A stretch of 64,000 bases of DNA from Streptomonospora nanhaiensis (GCF_026642255.1 NZ_CP113264.1:6882001-6946000), one strand, 5' to 3'. Positions 21,783 to 31,537 are shown, numbered from the stretch's first letter. Notes: generated by a model from the letters alone, not told the origin. Numbers and translations: made by a program.

Positions 21783-24041
21783 GTGAGACCGGTACGAAGA
21801 AACGCCGCACCGGCCCTCGGCGCCGCCCTGGCGCTCTCGGCGACCCTCCTCGCGGCCTCCCCCGTTCAGGCCGACGAGGAACCCACCGAACACATCGTCA
21901 ACGGAGGCTTCGACGACGGCGCCACCGGATGGTGGGGCAGCCCCTCCATCGCGCCCGAGGTCACGGAGGACGGACGGCTGTGCGCCGACGTCCCCGGCGG
22001 AACCGCCGATCCGTGGGACGTGATCATCGGCCAGGACGGCGTCCCCCTGCGTGCGGGCGAGTCCTACACCTTCTCCTTCACCGCCTCCGGGACCGGGTCG
22101 CGGCCCGTCCGCGCGCTCGTCCAGGAACCCGTCGACCCCTGGCGCACCGAACTCGACGAACGCGCGTTCCTCACCGAGGAGGCCGCCGCCCACGCGTTCG
22201 TCTTCACGGCGGACGAGGACCGCGACGACGCCCAGGTGGCCTTCCAGGTCGGCGGCGCGGCCGAGCCCTGGACGCTCTGCCTGGACGACGTGTCCCTGCT
22301 CGACGGCGCCGAACCCCCCGTGTACGTGCCCGACACCGGCCCGCGCGTGCGCGTCAACCAGCTCGGCTACCTGCCCGAGGGCCCCAAGAACGCCACCGTC
22401 GTCACCGACGCCGCCGATCCCCTCCCCTGGACGCTGGCCGACGCGGACGGCGCGGTCGTCGCCGACGGCGACACCGTCCCCCACGGCCCCGACGCCTCGT
22501 CCGGCCAGAGCGTCCACACCGTCGACTTCGGCGGCTTCACCGAACCCGGTGAGGGGTACACGCTGACCGCCGACGGCGAGACGAGCCATCCCTTCGCCGT
22601 CTCCGCCGACCTCTACGAGGACCTGGCCGCGGACGCCCTGTCCTTCTACTACCCCCAGCGCAGCGGCATCGGGATCTCGGACGCGATCGCCCCCGGCTAC
22701 GGACGCGGGGCCGGACACGTCGGCGTCGCGCCCAACCAGGGCGACACCGAGGTCCCCTGCCATCCCGCGACCCCCTGCGACTACACACTGGACGTGTCCG
22801 GCGGCTGGTACGACGCGGGCGACCACGGCAAGTACGTGGTCAACGGCGGCATCTCCGTCCACCAGCTGATGAGCGTCCACGAGCGCGCCCTGCACGCGCC
22901 GACCGGCAACCCCGAGCGCGCGGGCGACTCCACCCTGCGCCTGCCCGAGCGGGACAACGGCGTCCCCGACGTCCTGGACGAGGCCCGCTGGGAGATGGAG
23001 TTCCTGATGGCCATGCAGGTGCCCGAGGGAGAACCCCTGGCCGGCATGGCCCACCACAAGGTCCACGACGCGGCGTGGACGGCGATCCCGATGCTGCCCG
23101 CCGACGACCCCCAGCCCCGTTACCTGCACCCGCCGTCGACGGCCGCCACCCTCAACCTCGCGGCGACCGCGGCCCAGTGCTCCCGGGTCTTCGAGCCCTA
23201 CGACGCGGAGTTCGCCGCCTCCTGCCTGGAGTCGGCGGAGACCGCCTGGGCCGCCGCCGCGGCCCACCCCGAGGAGTACGCCCCACCGACCGGCGAGGGC
23301 GGCGGCCCCTACGACGACACCGACGTCTCCGACGAGTTCTACTGGGCGGCCGCGGAGCTGTACCTGGCCACGGGCGACGACGGGTACGAGGACGCCGTCA
23401 CCTCGTCCGGCCTGCACGCCGACCCCGGGGTGTTCGGACCCGGCGGGTTCGACTGGCGCTACACGGCGCCGCTGGGGGTCCTCCAGCTGGCCTCGGTGCC
23501 CAACGACCTGTCCGACGGGGCCCGGGACGCGCTGGTCGAGGGCGCCGGGCAGTACCTGGACAACATCGGGTCCCACCCGTACGGCCTGGCCTACGCGCCC
23601 GAGGACGGGGTCTTCGCCTGGGGCTCCAACAACCTCGTGCTGAACAACCTGGTGGTGCTGTCGACCGCCTACGACGTCAGCGGGGACGCGGCCTTCCGGG
23701 ACGCGGTCCTGGAGGGGATGGACTACGTGCTGGGCCGCAACGCCCTCAACCAGTCCTACGTCACCGGGCACGGCACCAACGACGCGGTCAACCAGCACAG
23801 CCGCTGGTACGCCCACCAGCTCGACCCGTCGCTGCCCGCCCCGCCCCCCGGCTCGCTCGCCGGAGGGCCCAACTCGGACACGGCCACCTGGGACCCGGTG
23901 ACCGAGGCCGACCTGGCGGGGTGCGCCCCCCAGTTCTGCTACATCGACGACATCGGCTCCTACGCCACCAACGAGCTGACCGTCAACTGGAACTCGACGC
24001 TGGCGTGGGTGTCCGCGTTCGCCGTCGAACAGCTCCGGTAG
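21783..24041 (+). CDS. Secreted GH9 cellulase (endoglucanase) with N-terminal CBM
   Basis: The GTG start gives 752 residues. A Sec-type signal peptide (basic start, hydrophobic core, end near SPVQADEEP) is followed by a CBM4/9-like beta domain (about 36-180, NGGFDDGATGWWG and LDDVSLLDG). An Ig-like domain typical of GH9 (VRVNQLGYLPEGPK, about 195-280) and the GH9 catalytic domain come next. The catalytic Asp pair lies in GGWYDAGDHGKY (Asp344, Asp347) and the general acid in TNELTVNWN (Glu731). It hydrolyses beta-1,4-glucan outside the cell. A consensus CelR/CebR operator overlaps its promoter region. Confidence 0.92.
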   Translation: MRPVRRNAAPALGAALALSATLLAASPVQADEEPTEHIVNGGFDDGATGWWGSPSIAPEVTEDGRLCADVPGGTADPWDVIIGQDGVPLRAGESYTFSFTASGTGSRPVRALVQEPVDPWRTELDERAFLTEEAAAHAFVFTADEDRDDAQVAFQVGGAAEPWTLCLDDVSLLDGAEPPVYVPDTGPRVRVNQLGYLPEGPKNATVVTDAADPLPWTLADADGAVVADGDTVPHGPDASSGQSVHTVDFGGFTEPGEGYTLTADGETSHPFAVSADLYEDLAADALSFYYPQRSGIGISDAIAPGYGRGAGHVGVAPNQGDTEVPCHPATPCDYTLDVSGGWYDAGDHGKYVVNGGISVHQLMSVHERALHAPTGNPERAGDSTLRLPERDNGVPDVLDEARWEMEFLMAMQVPEGEPLAGMAHHKVHDAAWTAIPMLPADDPQPRYLHPPSTAATLNLAATAAQCSRVFEPYDAEFAASCLESAETAWAAAAAHPEEYAPPTGEGGGPYDDTDVSDEFYWAAAELYLATGDDGYEDAVTSSGLHADPGVFGPGGFDWRYTAPLGVLQLASVPNDLSDGARDALVEGAGQYLDNIGSHPYGLAYAPEDGVFAWGSNNLVLNNLVVLSTAYDVSGDAAFRDAVLEGMDYVLGRNALNQSYVTGHGTNDAVNQHSRWYAHQLDPSLPAPPPGSLAGGPNSDTATWDPVTEADLAGCAPQFCYIDDIGSYATNELTVNWNSTLAWVSAFAVEQLR

Positions 24042-24045
24042 CCGC

Positions 24046-24079
24046 CCGGTCCGGGCCCCGGTGACCGGGCCCGGACCGG
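24046..24079. terminator. 13-bp hairpin after the cellulase gene
   Basis: CCGGTCCGGGCCC (24046-24058) pairs with GGGCCCGGACCGG (24067-24079) five bases after the cellulase stop. Confidence 0.75.
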
Positions 24080-24097
24080 CCACAGGTCCATCCGGGA

Positions 24098-24133
24098 GGA
24101 CGGGGCCCCTCAGGAGAGCGTGGGGCCCCGTCC
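24098..24133. terminator. 12-bp hairpin between convergent genes
   Basis: GGACGGGGCCCC (24098-24109) pairs with GGGGCCCCGTCC (24122-24133). With the preceding hairpin it separates the converging cellulase and sugar-dehydrogenase genes. Confidence 0.7.
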
Positions 24134-24223
24134 GACATCCTCCCCCGGGACGTCCGGGGAGGGCCCGGCCGCCAGGGCCGCTCCCCCGCCCGGGCCGGCG
24201 GGAGCAGCGCGTCACCGGACCGC

Positions 24224-25336
24224 CTACTCCAGGGGCAGCCGCAGGATCCGGTCGTCGCCGTCGCGCGGTTCGCCCCGGCCGTCCAGGTTGCTGGTGCCCA
24301 GCCACAGCCCGTCCCCGCCGGGGACGGCCACCACCGTGCGCAGGCGGCCGTACTCCCCCTCCAGGTGGGCGACCGGCTCGCCCGCTCCGCCGTCACCGGT
24401 GAGCGGCACCTCCCAGAGCCGCTCGCCGCGCAGGCCCGCCACCCACAGGGAGCCGCCCGCGAAGGCGGCGCCGCTCGGGGAGGCCTCCGCGGTGGTCCAC
24501 GTGACCAGCGGGTCGACGTACTCGTCCCCGCCGCCGGGCCCCTCCACCTCGGGCCACCCGTAGTTGTCGCCCGGCTCGATCAGGTTGACCTCGTCCAGCC
24601 GGTTCTGGCCGAACTCGGTGGCGTAGAGGCTGCCGTCCCCGTCCCAGGCCAGGCCCTGCACGTTGCGGTGCCCGTAGCTGTACGTGTAGTTGCCGAAAGG
24701 GTTGTCCGGGGCGGGCTCCCCGTCCGGGGTGAGGCGCAGGACCTTGCCCCCGAGGGAGCCGGTGTCCTGGGAGTTCCGCGGGTCCCCGGCATCGCCGGTC
24801 CCCGCGTAGAGGAGGCCGTCGGGGCCGAATTCGATCCGGCCGCCGTTGTGGGTGGACGCCGAGGGGATCCCGTCGAGGACCGTCTCCGGCTCGCCCAGGA
24901 CGCCCCCGTCCGGGTCGTACTCCATCCGGCCGATCCGGTTGTCGGAGTCCGTCGTGTAGTAGGCGTACACGTAGGGCTCCTCGGGGAAACCGGGGTCGAC
25001 GGCCAGTCCCAGCAGGCCGCCCTCCCCGGACGGGGACACCCCGGGGACGGTCCCGGCGCCGGTGACGGTGCCGTCGCCCGCCACGCGGACGACCTCGGCG
25101 GAGTCGCGCTGGGCGACCAGAGCCGAGCCGTCGGGGAGGAACGCGACGCCCCACGGCACCTCCAGGCCGGTGGCGACGTCCTCCGGCTGTCCGGGCTCGG
25201 ACGCGGTCGTCCCGGGGTCGGTCTCACCGGTTCCGGTGGTCACGCCCTCGGGGGTGCTGCAGGCGGAGAGCAGGAGGAGGGCGCCGAGGGCGGAGAGGGT
25301 ACGCAAGGCGGGTCCGGCGGTCGATGTGTGCACCAT
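24224..25336 (-). CDS. PQQ-type glucose/sorbosone dehydrogenase-like lipoprotein
   Basis: The 370-residue protein begins with a lipoprotein signal ending LLLLSAC. The beta-propeller GSDH domain follows: LEVPWGVAFLPDGSALVAQR, GGLLGLAVDPGF, HNGGRIEFGPDGLLYAGTGD and GHRNVQGLAWDGDGSLYATEFGQ. This is the YliI/Asd family of soluble aldose sugar dehydrogenases, which oxidise aldoses with PQQ when available. AAGGGAG precedes the ATG. It lies 42 bases downstream of the FUSC-type gene in the same direction, so the two may be co-transcribed. Confidence 0.85.
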   Translation of the reverse strand: MVHTSTAGPALRTLSALGALLLLSACSTPEGVTTGTGETDPGTTASEPGQPEDVATGLEVPWGVAFLPDGSALVAQRDSAEVVRVAGDGTVTGAGTVPGVSPSGEGGLLGLAVDPGFPEEPYVYAYYTTDSDNRIGRMEYDPDGGVLGEPETVLDGIPSASTHNGGRIEFGPDGLLYAGTGDAGDPRNSQDTGSLGGKVLRLTPDGEPAPDNPFGNYTYSYGHRNVQGLAWDGDGSLYATEFGQNRLDEVNLIEPGDNYGWPEVEGPGGGDEYVDPLVTWTTAEASPSGAAFAGGSLWVAGLRGERLWEVPLTGDGGAGEPVAHLEGEYGRLRTVVAVPGGDGLWLGTSNLDGRGEPRDGDDRILRLPLE

Positions 25337-25378
25337 GTCCGCTCCCTTCCCCGTGACGGCCCGTGTACGCCCGGTTCC

Positions 25379-26539
25379 TCACCCGCGGTCGCGCGTGCTG
25401 TTCTCGTGCCCCTCGCGGAGCTCCTCGAACAGGCGGTCCACGTCGGTGAGCAGCGCGCTGTACACGGGCCACCGGTCCCGGTCCCGGTCCTCGCCGAGCT
25501 CCTGCCGCGCCCGCTCCACCCCGCGCTCCCCCGCGTCCAGGCAGGCGCGCAGGTCGGCGGAGGCGGAGGAGCGCTCCGGCTCCTCTGCGTCGCAGACGGC
25601 CCGGAAAGCGTCGGCCGCGCCGTCCATGAGCTGCGCGAACCCGCTCAGGAAGGCGTCGTCCGGTGCGGGGAACCTCCCCCCGGAGTCGGTCGAGTACCGC
25701 AGGGTGCGCACGACGGACCGGAGGTGGCGCGAGGCCCGGCCCAGGGCGGAGATCCAGGCCCGGTACGCGTCCGGGTCGCCCTGGGGCCCGCGACCTCCCA
25801 GGGCCCTGCGCGGGTTGAGGCGCACCCGCTCCTCCTGCTTGGCGACCGCGGCCCGCGCGTTGCGCTCGGTGTCGTCGAACCCCTCCGCGACGCGCGCCCA
25901 GTGGTCGAGATCGGCCAGGCCGTCGTTCCCCCGCCCGAGCCCCTCGGCCATCTCGTGCGACAGGTGGCGCAGGCCGTCGGCGAAGTCGAGCACCGCGTTC
26001 TCGGCGTCGCGGAAGCGGATGGCGGGGGCGAGGACCGTGTTCGTCACCACGGCCGCGCCCGCGCCCACCATGACCATGGCCAGGAGCGAACCGAGGTCGC
26101 CGGGGCTGGCCGCCGTGCCCCCCGCCAGGGCGAACGCCGCGACGACGGGGATCTGGGAGCCCTGCGAGCCGAAGACGGCGGCCTGGCCCAGGACGAGGGC
26201 GAACAGGACGAGCAGGGCGAAGATCCACAGCTCGGGGCCCACGGTGAGACCGCCCAGGCCCGCGATCAGCGCGCCCGTCACGACCGCGGCCACGTAGCGG
26301 CCGGACTGGAGCACCGACCCGTAGACGCTGGGGCGCACGACCAGGAGGGCGGAGAACGGCGCGAACCCGATCTGCTGCGTGTCCATCAGCAGGGTGCCCA
26401 CCCCCAGGGCGAGGGTCGCGGCCACGGCACACTTGAGGATGAGGACGGCGGTCTCGCGCTCGTGTCCCCGCCGTTCGAAGGCCCTGCGCCCCCACCGGCG
26501 CCAACGCTCCCCGGGTCCCGTCCGATGCCGCTGCGCCAC
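25379..26539 (-). CDS. FUSC/aromatic acid exporter-like membrane protein
   Basis: The 386-residue protein, with a GTG start behind GGAGGGGA, has five to six hydrophobic helices in residues about 30-170 (IGFAPFSALLVVRPSVYGSV, then VLGQAAVFGSQGSQIPVVAAF). A long charged helical cytoplasmic domain with little hydrophobicity follows. This is the layout of fusaric-acid-resistance and aromatic-acid-exporter proteins, and the length fits a half-size member. A role in efflux of small acids is inferred. The downstream neighbour is the sugar-dehydrogenase lipoprotein. Confidence 0.72.
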   Translation of the reverse strand: MAQRHRTGPGERWRRWGRRAFERRGHERETAVLILKCAVAATLALGVGTLLMDTQQIGFAPFSALLVVRPSVYGSVLQSGRYVAAVVTGALIAGLGGLTVGPELWIFALLVLFALVLGQAAVFGSQGSQIPVVAAFALAGGTAASPGDLGSLLAMVMVGAGAAVVTNTVLAPAIRFRDAENAVLDFADGLRHLSHEMAEGLGRGNDGLADLDHWARVAEGFDDTERNARAAVAKQEERVRLNPRRALGGRGPQGDPDAYRAWISALGRASRHLRSVVRTLRYSTDSGGRFPAPDDAFLSGFAQLMDGAADAFRAVCDAEEPERSSASADLRACLDAGERGVERARQELGEDRDRDRWPVYSALLTDVDRLFEELREGHENSTRDRG

Positions 26540-26710
26540 CCCGTCCCCTCCTGTCCTCGTCCGCCGCCGGGGAGGGGCCCGTTCCCGTGCCCCCGGCCCG
26601 GCGGAGCCGTCCCGCCGCGGGCCGTCCCCGCTGTCACCGTCGCTTCCCCCTCCGGCGCTTCCGACACGTCGCGGGGCCCCTCGGCACCGCGGCGGCCCCG
26701 TCCTCGCGGC

Positions 26711-27454
26711 TCAGGCCCCGGGGGCGGTCCCCAGGTAGACGGTGTTCGACGCGGGCGCCTCCTGGTAGGGGCTGGCGAAGGTCACCACCTCGCTGCGCAC
26801 CCCGCCGAAGGCGAGCCGCAGGACGTCCTCGTAGCCGGCGTCCGGCGGGTCGTTGGACCAGAGCGCGAACACCCCGCCGGGGTGCAGGCTCCCGGCGAGG
26901 CGGCGCACCCCCTCCGGCTCGTAGAAGGGTGCGTGGGACGGGTGGAGCAGGTGTCGGGGCGAGTGGTCGATGTCGACCACGACCGCGTGGAACCGGCTGC
27001 CCGGGGCCTCCGGGTCCAGCCCCTCCGAGCCCAGGGCCCGTGCGAAGAAGTCGCCGCGCGCCAGCCTGCAGCGGGGGTCGGCGGACAGCACGGCCCCCGC
27101 CGGGACGAGCCCCTCCCGGTGCCAGTCGACCACCTCGCCCAGCGCCTCCACCACCAGGAGCGAGCGCACACCGGGGTCGTCGAGCACGGTGAGGGCGGTG
27201 TGGCCGAGCCCGAGCCCGCCCACGACCACGTCGTACCCGTCCGGCGGCTCCGCGCCGGGGCCCGCGCGCAGTTCGGCCAGGGCGAGGCGGGCCACCTCCA
27301 CCTCCGCGGCGGTGAAGGCGCTGGACATCAGGAAGTCGTCGTCGAGCTTGATCTCGTAGACGTCGTCGCCCACGAGGGGGTCCCAGCGGCGGCGCAGGCT
27401 GATCACCCCCATCGGGGTGGGCCGGTGGTCGAGTTCCCGGAAACGTGGGCTCAA
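26711..27454 (-). CDS. Spermidine synthase-like methyltransferase-fold protein
   Basis: The 247-residue protein has SpeE-like blocks: DDFLMSSAFTAAEVEVARLAL, YDVVVGGLGLGHTALTVL as the nucleotide-binding loop, LLVVEALGEVVDW and AVVVDIDHSPRHLL. It lacks the N-terminal beta domain of true spermidine synthases, so the substrate is open. The TTG start at 27454 is preferred because family members begin with SPRFRELDxRPTPMG; GGAG lies upstream. The internal ATG at 27412 would remove that conserved segment. Confidence 0.75.
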   Translation of the reverse strand: MSPRFRELDHRPTPMGVISLRRRWDPLVGDDVYEIKLDDDFLMSSAFTAAEVEVARLALAELRAGPGAEPPDGYDVVVGGLGLGHTALTVLDDPGVRSLLVVEALGEVVDWHREGLVPAGAVLSADPRCRLARGDFFARALGSEGLDPEAPGSRFHAVVVDIDHSPRHLLHPSHAPFYEPEGVRRLAGSLHPGGVFALWSNDPPDAGYEDVLRLAFGGVRSEVVTFASPYQEAPASNTVYLGTAPGA

Positions 27455-27543
27455 GGTCGGTGCTCCAGACAGGAGAGGGCGGGTGTCCCGCCCACCGTAG
27501 GGGGCGCCGCCCGCCCGGGGGCCGGTTCCGCGCCGGACACGCC

Positions 27544-28140
27544 TCAGCGGCGGACCATCACGAGCACCCCGCAGGACCAGCCCAGCAGCGGGATCCGCTC
27601 CCAGCCCGAACGCGACTCCAGGTCGCCGATCAGCCCCTCCACCTCCAGCCGGTGGCCCTCGGAGTCCGTGCCCCCCGCGTGCCGGGCGAGGTCGGCGACG
27701 ACGTAGAAGCCGCCCCGGTCCACGAGCGAGAGCGCCTCGTCCAGGTGGGTGAACTTGCCCGGCCACGCGTCCGCGAACACCAGGTCGTAGCCGGGGCCGG
27801 TGTCGTCCGCCCGACCGGCCAGCCACTCGCCGCCGTCGGCCTCGTAGACCGTCACGCGCGGGTCCACGGTGTGGTGGCGGCGGGCCACGCCGAGGCACGC
27901 GGGGTCGTTGTCGACGGTCTCCAGGACGGACTCCCGGTCCATCCCGGCGAGCAGCCACGCGGTACCCGCTCCGGTGCCGGTGCCCAGTTCGAGCAACCGC
28001 CCTCCGGGCTTGGACGCCGCCAGGGCCCGGAGCAGGCGGCCGACACCCTCCTCGCAGGACATGGTGAAGCCGATGGCCTCGGTGTCGGCCTCGATCGCGG
28101 CCAGGGACGCGGGACGCCGGTCCGGCGCTGTGGTCGCCAT
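27544..28140 (-). CDS. O-methyltransferase (class I SAM-dependent)
   Basis: The 198-residue protein has LLELGTGTGAGTAWLLAGMD as motif I and VDNDPACLGVARRH at strand 2. DLVFADAWPGKFTHLDEAL corresponds to the metal-binding region of the catechol O-methyltransferase-like family, and GGFYVVADL follows. The substrate is unknown. The ATG is preceded by GAGGAGCC. It is followed by the spermidine-synthase-like gene in the same direction, 89 bases away. Confidence 0.8.
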   Translation of the reverse strand: MATTAPDRRPASLAAIEADTEAIGFTMSCEEGVGRLLRALAASKPGGRLLELGTGTGAGTAWLLAGMDRESVLETVDNDPACLGVARRHHTVDPRVTVYEADGGEWLAGRADDTGPGYDLVFADAWPGKFTHLDEALSLVDRGGFYVVADLARHAGGTDSEGHRLEVEGLIGDLESRSGWERIPLLGWSCGVLVMVRR

Positions 28141-28373
28141 GTGGCGGGGCTCCTCGCTGCTCGCCTTGCCCGTCGGGTCGAGGCTACGGCGGCGGGGAGG
28201 GCCGGTCCAGCACCCGGACGGGGCGCACGGACCGCGTCGTCCCCGGCGCGCCGGTCCGGACGACCCCCTGCCGCTCCGGCCGGTGCGACGGATTCGTGTC
28301 CCGACGTGTGGGCGGACCGTGGAACGGCTAGGGGGTGGGGAACCGGAAGGCACCGAGCAATTGGGAGGCAGCG

Positions 28374-28931
28374 ATGGTCGACGAAACCGGTGCTCCTCCC
28401 CGCCGCCCCTGGTTCCGGGGGGCTCTGCGGGGGGTCGTGGGCGCGATGGCCATGAGCGGGATGCGGCAGGTGGCGGTCGGCGTGGGGGCCATCGAGAGGA
28501 CGCCGCCCGACGCCGTCCTCAAGGAGGGCGTGCCCCTCCTGCTGGAGAGCGTGCCCGAGCACCGCAGGTCGGCCGCCGTGGAACTGGCCCACTGGGGGTA
28601 CGGCGCGACGGCGGGGGCGGTGTTCGCCCTCCTGCCCGCCCGACTGCGCCGTTCGCGGCTGACCGGGCCGGTGTACGGCGTCGCGGTCTGGGGCCTGTTC
28701 GAGGTGGCCGTCGCGCCGGTGCTGGGCCTGGCCCACGCCCGCGGGTCCAGACCGCGCGAGCGGTGGGCGCTGCTGATCGACCACGTCGTCTTCGGGTTCG
28801 TCGTCGGCACGCCCCCCGAGGCGGGCATCGCCGGCTCCGACGGCCCGGACGGGGAGCCGGGCGGTGAGCCCCGCGGGGACGGCTCCGGCGCCGGGGGGAC
28901 CGGGCCGGAGGACCGCCGCCGCGACGCCTGA
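28374..28931 (+). CDS. Membrane protein, DUF1440-like
   Basis: GGGAGG stands five bases before the ATG; the 185-residue product has three to four hydrophobic segments. GALRGVVGAMAMSGMRQ comes near the start, then LAHWGYGATAGAVFALLPA, GPVYGVAVWGLFEVAVAPVLGL and IDHVVFGFVVG, followed by a Gly/Asp/Arg-rich tail. The layout resembles DUF1440/YagU-type inner membrane proteins, a tentative match. No function is known. It is convergent with the DUF1360 gene. Confidence 0.6.
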   Translation: MVDETGAPPRRPWFRGALRGVVGAMAMSGMRQVAVGVGAIERTPPDAVLKEGVPLLLESVPEHRRSAAVELAHWGYGATAGAVFALLPARLRRSRLTGPVYGVAVWGLFEVAVAPVLGLAHARGSRPRERWALLIDHVVFGFVVGTPPEAGIAGSDGPDGEPGGEPRGDGSGAGGTGPEDRRRDA

Positions 28932-28981
28932 CCGGGCGGACCGGGCCCGGCCGGGAGAGTTTGGGTTCCAGCGGCCGGGCC

Positions 28982-29515
28982 CTACTCCTGCGCCTTCTGG
29001 AGGCGCACATAGGCGAGTTGCAGCCAGTCGGACACCGCCACGGCGCTGAACACCGCTCCCGCGCTCCGGGTGAGGGCGGGAGCGAACACCAGCCCGAAGG
29101 CGTAGCCGGTGGCCACCCACTGGGCCAGGCAGAAGGGGCAGGTGACCAGCTCGCCGACCGCCTTGCGCCCGCCCTCGCCGCGCACCTCCTCGTCGAGCTC
29201 GGCCGGCGCGGAGGCCCCCCGGAAGCGCGTGAAGAACGACCGCAGCGGGCTGGTCACCGGGTCCTTGGCCAGCAGCCGCGACAGCTTGTGGGTGGTGAGC
29301 CCCATCAGCGCCAGGTCCCAGGGCCCCACCGAGGCGGCGGCCCCGCTCCGGCGGGAGCGGCTCGCGACGAGCGCCCCCGCCGCCACCAGGGCCGCGTAGC
29401 CGGACGCCACCGCGGCGTAGCCGACGAGCGGCTGGTCGCTGCCCCCGCGGTAGGCCTCCGCCTCCTGCCGGACGGTCTCCTTGACGCTCTCCGCGCCGGA
29501 GGTGTCGTCAGTCAT
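28982..29515 (-). CDS. DUF1360 membrane protein
   Basis: The 177-residue protein has a hydrophilic N-terminus, a TM segment (GYAALVAAGALVASR) and LALMGLTTHKLSRLLAKDPVTSPLRSFFTRF. The family hallmark TCPFCLAQWVATGYAFGLVF with its Cys-Pro-Phe-Cys motif follows. DUF1360 proteins have no established biochemical role. The start codon lies inside the end of the GH15 gene (8-base overlap), so the two are co-translated. Confidence 0.82.
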   Translation of the reverse strand: MTDDTSGAESVKETVRQEAEAYRGGSDQPLVGYAAVASGYAALVAAGALVASRSRRSGAAASVGPWDLALMGLTTHKLSRLLAKDPVTSPLRSFFTRFRGASAPAELDEEVRGEGGRKAVGELVTCPFCLAQWVATGYAFGLVFAPALTRSAGAVFSAVAVSDWLQLAYVRLQKAQE

Positions 29516-31382
29516 CGTCCCCGTTCCTCCTTCGTCTCGTTCCGCCTCCGTTGCCGGACCTGGTGCGGGCCCAGTCGTGCAGCGCCTCCCTGTCGGCCGC
29601 CCCGTCGACGTTGACGGCGGCCTCGATCAGCGCGAGGTGCGTGAAGGCCTGGGGGAAGTTGCCCAGCTGGGTGCCGTCCGCGGTCATCTCCTCGGCGAGG
29701 AGCCCCAGTTCGCCCCCGCTCCCGCACAGCCGCTCGAACCTCTCCCTCGCCTCGTCGGTCCGCCCGGCGAGGACGAGCGCGGACACCATGTCGAACGAGC
29801 AGAGGAGGAAGGCGCCCTCCGGGGTGCCGATCCCGTCGCCGGTCTCCTCGGGGTCGTACCTGCGGATCAGGCCGCCGCCCTCGCCCAGTTCGGCCTCCAC
29901 GCGCTCCAGGGTGCGAAGCACACGCGGGTCGGTGCCGTCGAGGAAGCCCAGGAGCGGGATCCGCAGCAGCGAGCCGTCCACGTTGGCCGCGCCGTAGGAC
30001 TGGACGAAAGAACCCGTGGACGGGTCGTAGCCGTGGTCGAGGACGTCCCGGCGGATCGCGCGGGCCTCCTCGCGCCATGCCTCCAGCGGCACCTCGTCCT
30101 CCCCGCCGGTCATCTCCGCGAGCTGGACCGCGCGGTCGAGGCACACCCAGGCGTAGACCTTGGAGCTGGTCCAGTGCCGGGGGTCCGTCCTGACCTCCCA
30201 CATGCCCTCGTCCGGCTCCCGCCACAGCTCGCGCGCCGACTCGACCACGGTGGCGAGCCGGGCCAGCTCGTCCGGCGGCAGGCTCCCGGTGGCGTCCTCG
30301 TAGGAGAGGGCCGCGTCGAGGATGTGCCCGTAGACGTCGAGCTGGTGCTGCGAGTACGCCGCGTTGCCGGTCCGGACCGGCCGCGCTCCGCCGTACCCGG
30401 ACAGGTGGTCCAGGACCTCCTCCTCGGGGGGCGGTTCCTCGTCGACCGTCTCCACGGGCGGGAGCCATCCCTTCGGGCGACCGCACACCCGCAGCAGGAA
30501 GCTCAGGTAGCTCCCCGCCTCGGCCTCGTGCCCGAGGCGGAGGAAGGCCAGCACCACGAGGGCCGCGTCGCGGTGCCACACGTAGCGGTAGTCCCAGTTC
30601 CTGGTCCCTCCCGGCCACTCCGGCAGGGAGGTGGTGGGCGCGGCGATCAGGGCTCCGCTCTCCTCGTGGAGCAGCCCGCGCAGGGTGAGCGCGCTGCGGC
30701 GCACGTGGGTGGCCCCCGCGCCGTCGTAGTCGGTCCGCGCCGACCACGCCCGCCACGCGTCCACCGTCCCCCGGAGCAGGGCGCGTCCCTCCCCCAGGTC
30801 GACGCGGCGCTCGCCGTGGAGGTAGTCCAGCGCGAAGACCGCGGTGTCCCCCTCGGAGAGCTCCACCAGGAACTCGGGGCCGCCGTCCCCTGTGAGGCCG
30901 GGGCCGGGAGCGCCCGACAGCAGCGGGCCCGACGCCTCCCTCAGGCCCCCGTCCACGCTCTCCCACCGCGGCTCCGAGCGTCCGAAGTCGGGACGGGCAC
31001 GCAGTCGGGAGCGCACGGAGGCGGTGCCCGCCCTGCACTCGACGAGCCGCACGAGGACGCCCTCGCGGTACAGGCCCTCCTTCCCCCCGGGGGTCCGCAC
31101 CGCGAGCAGGTCGCGGACCGCGACCTCCACCCCGTCGCCCCGCCACAGGGTCTCCAGGACGAGTGTCTCGTCCACGTAGGCGCGGTCCGCCGGCCGCGCC
31201 CCCTGGACCTCCAGGGTCCACTCCCCGCCGCGGTCCGGGTCGAGGATCCCGGACAGGAACGCGGGCCCGTCGAACCTCGGCGCGCACAGCCACGTGACCG
31301 TGCCGTCCGGTGTGGTGAGCGCCGCGGTGTGGCAGTCCGAGAGGAAGCCGTGGTCCCCGATGCCCGTCGTCCCCTGCCCCAT
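29508..31382 (-). CDS. Glycoside hydrolase family 15 (trehalase/glucoamylase-like)
   Basis: The 624-residue cytoplasmic protein has the two-part architecture of actinobacterial GH15 trehalase-like enzymes. The N-terminal beta-sandwich begins IGDHGFLSDCHTAALTTPDG, and the (alpha/alpha)6 barrel includes GTRNWDYRYVWHRDAALVV, AYSQHQLDVYGHILDA and HWTSSKVYAWVCLDRAVQLA. It should hydrolyse an alpha-glucoside such as trehalose. The ATG at 31382 is chosen because the family begins right there and GGGGAGGGG precedes it. It overlaps the downstream DUF1360 gene and is divergent from the SDR gene. Confidence 0.87.
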   Translation of the reverse strand: MGQGTTGIGDHGFLSDCHTAALTTPDGTVTWLCAPRFDGPAFLSGILDPDRGGEWTLEVQGARPADRAYVDETLVLETLWRGDGVEVAVRDLLAVRTPGGKEGLYREGVLVRLVECRAGTASVRSRLRARPDFGRSEPRWESVDGGLREASGPLLSGAPGPGLTGDGGPEFLVELSEGDTAVFALDYLHGERRVDLGEGRALLRGTVDAWRAWSARTDYDGAGATHVRRSALTLRGLLHEESGALIAAPTTSLPEWPGGTRNWDYRYVWHRDAALVVLAFLRLGHEAEAGSYLSFLLRVCGRPKGWLPPVETVDEEPPPEEEVLDHLSGYGGARPVRTGNAAYSQHQLDVYGHILDAALSYEDATGSLPPDELARLATVVESARELWREPDEGMWEVRTDPRHWTSSKVYAWVCLDRAVQLAEMTGGEDEVPLEAWREEARAIRRDVLDHGYDPSTGSFVQSYGAANVDGSLLRIPLLGFLDGTDPRVLRTLERVEAELGEGGGLIRRYDPEETGDGIGTPEGAFLLCSFDMVSALVLAGRTDEARERFERLCGSGGELGLLAEEMTADGTQLGNFPQAFTHLALIEAAVNVDGAADREALHDWARTRSGNGGGTRRRRNGDDD

Positions 31383-31537
31383 CGGCCCCTCCCCGTGGTC
31401 CTCCCGCCAGCGCTTCCCCTCCGCCTGCCCTGGGAAGGACGGGACGAAACGACACTTCAGAGTCCTGGTGTGCACATAAGGAACCACTGCCCCGGGTAGC
31501 GCAGGGGGAAGGTCCCGAGTTCGTGACGGAGGTCGGT

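Noticed and set aside
24365..27706. A 1113-codon frame antisense to four genes
   Set aside because: It covers the sugar dehydrogenase, FUSC and methyltransferase genes, which all have family motifs. The antisense product has none.
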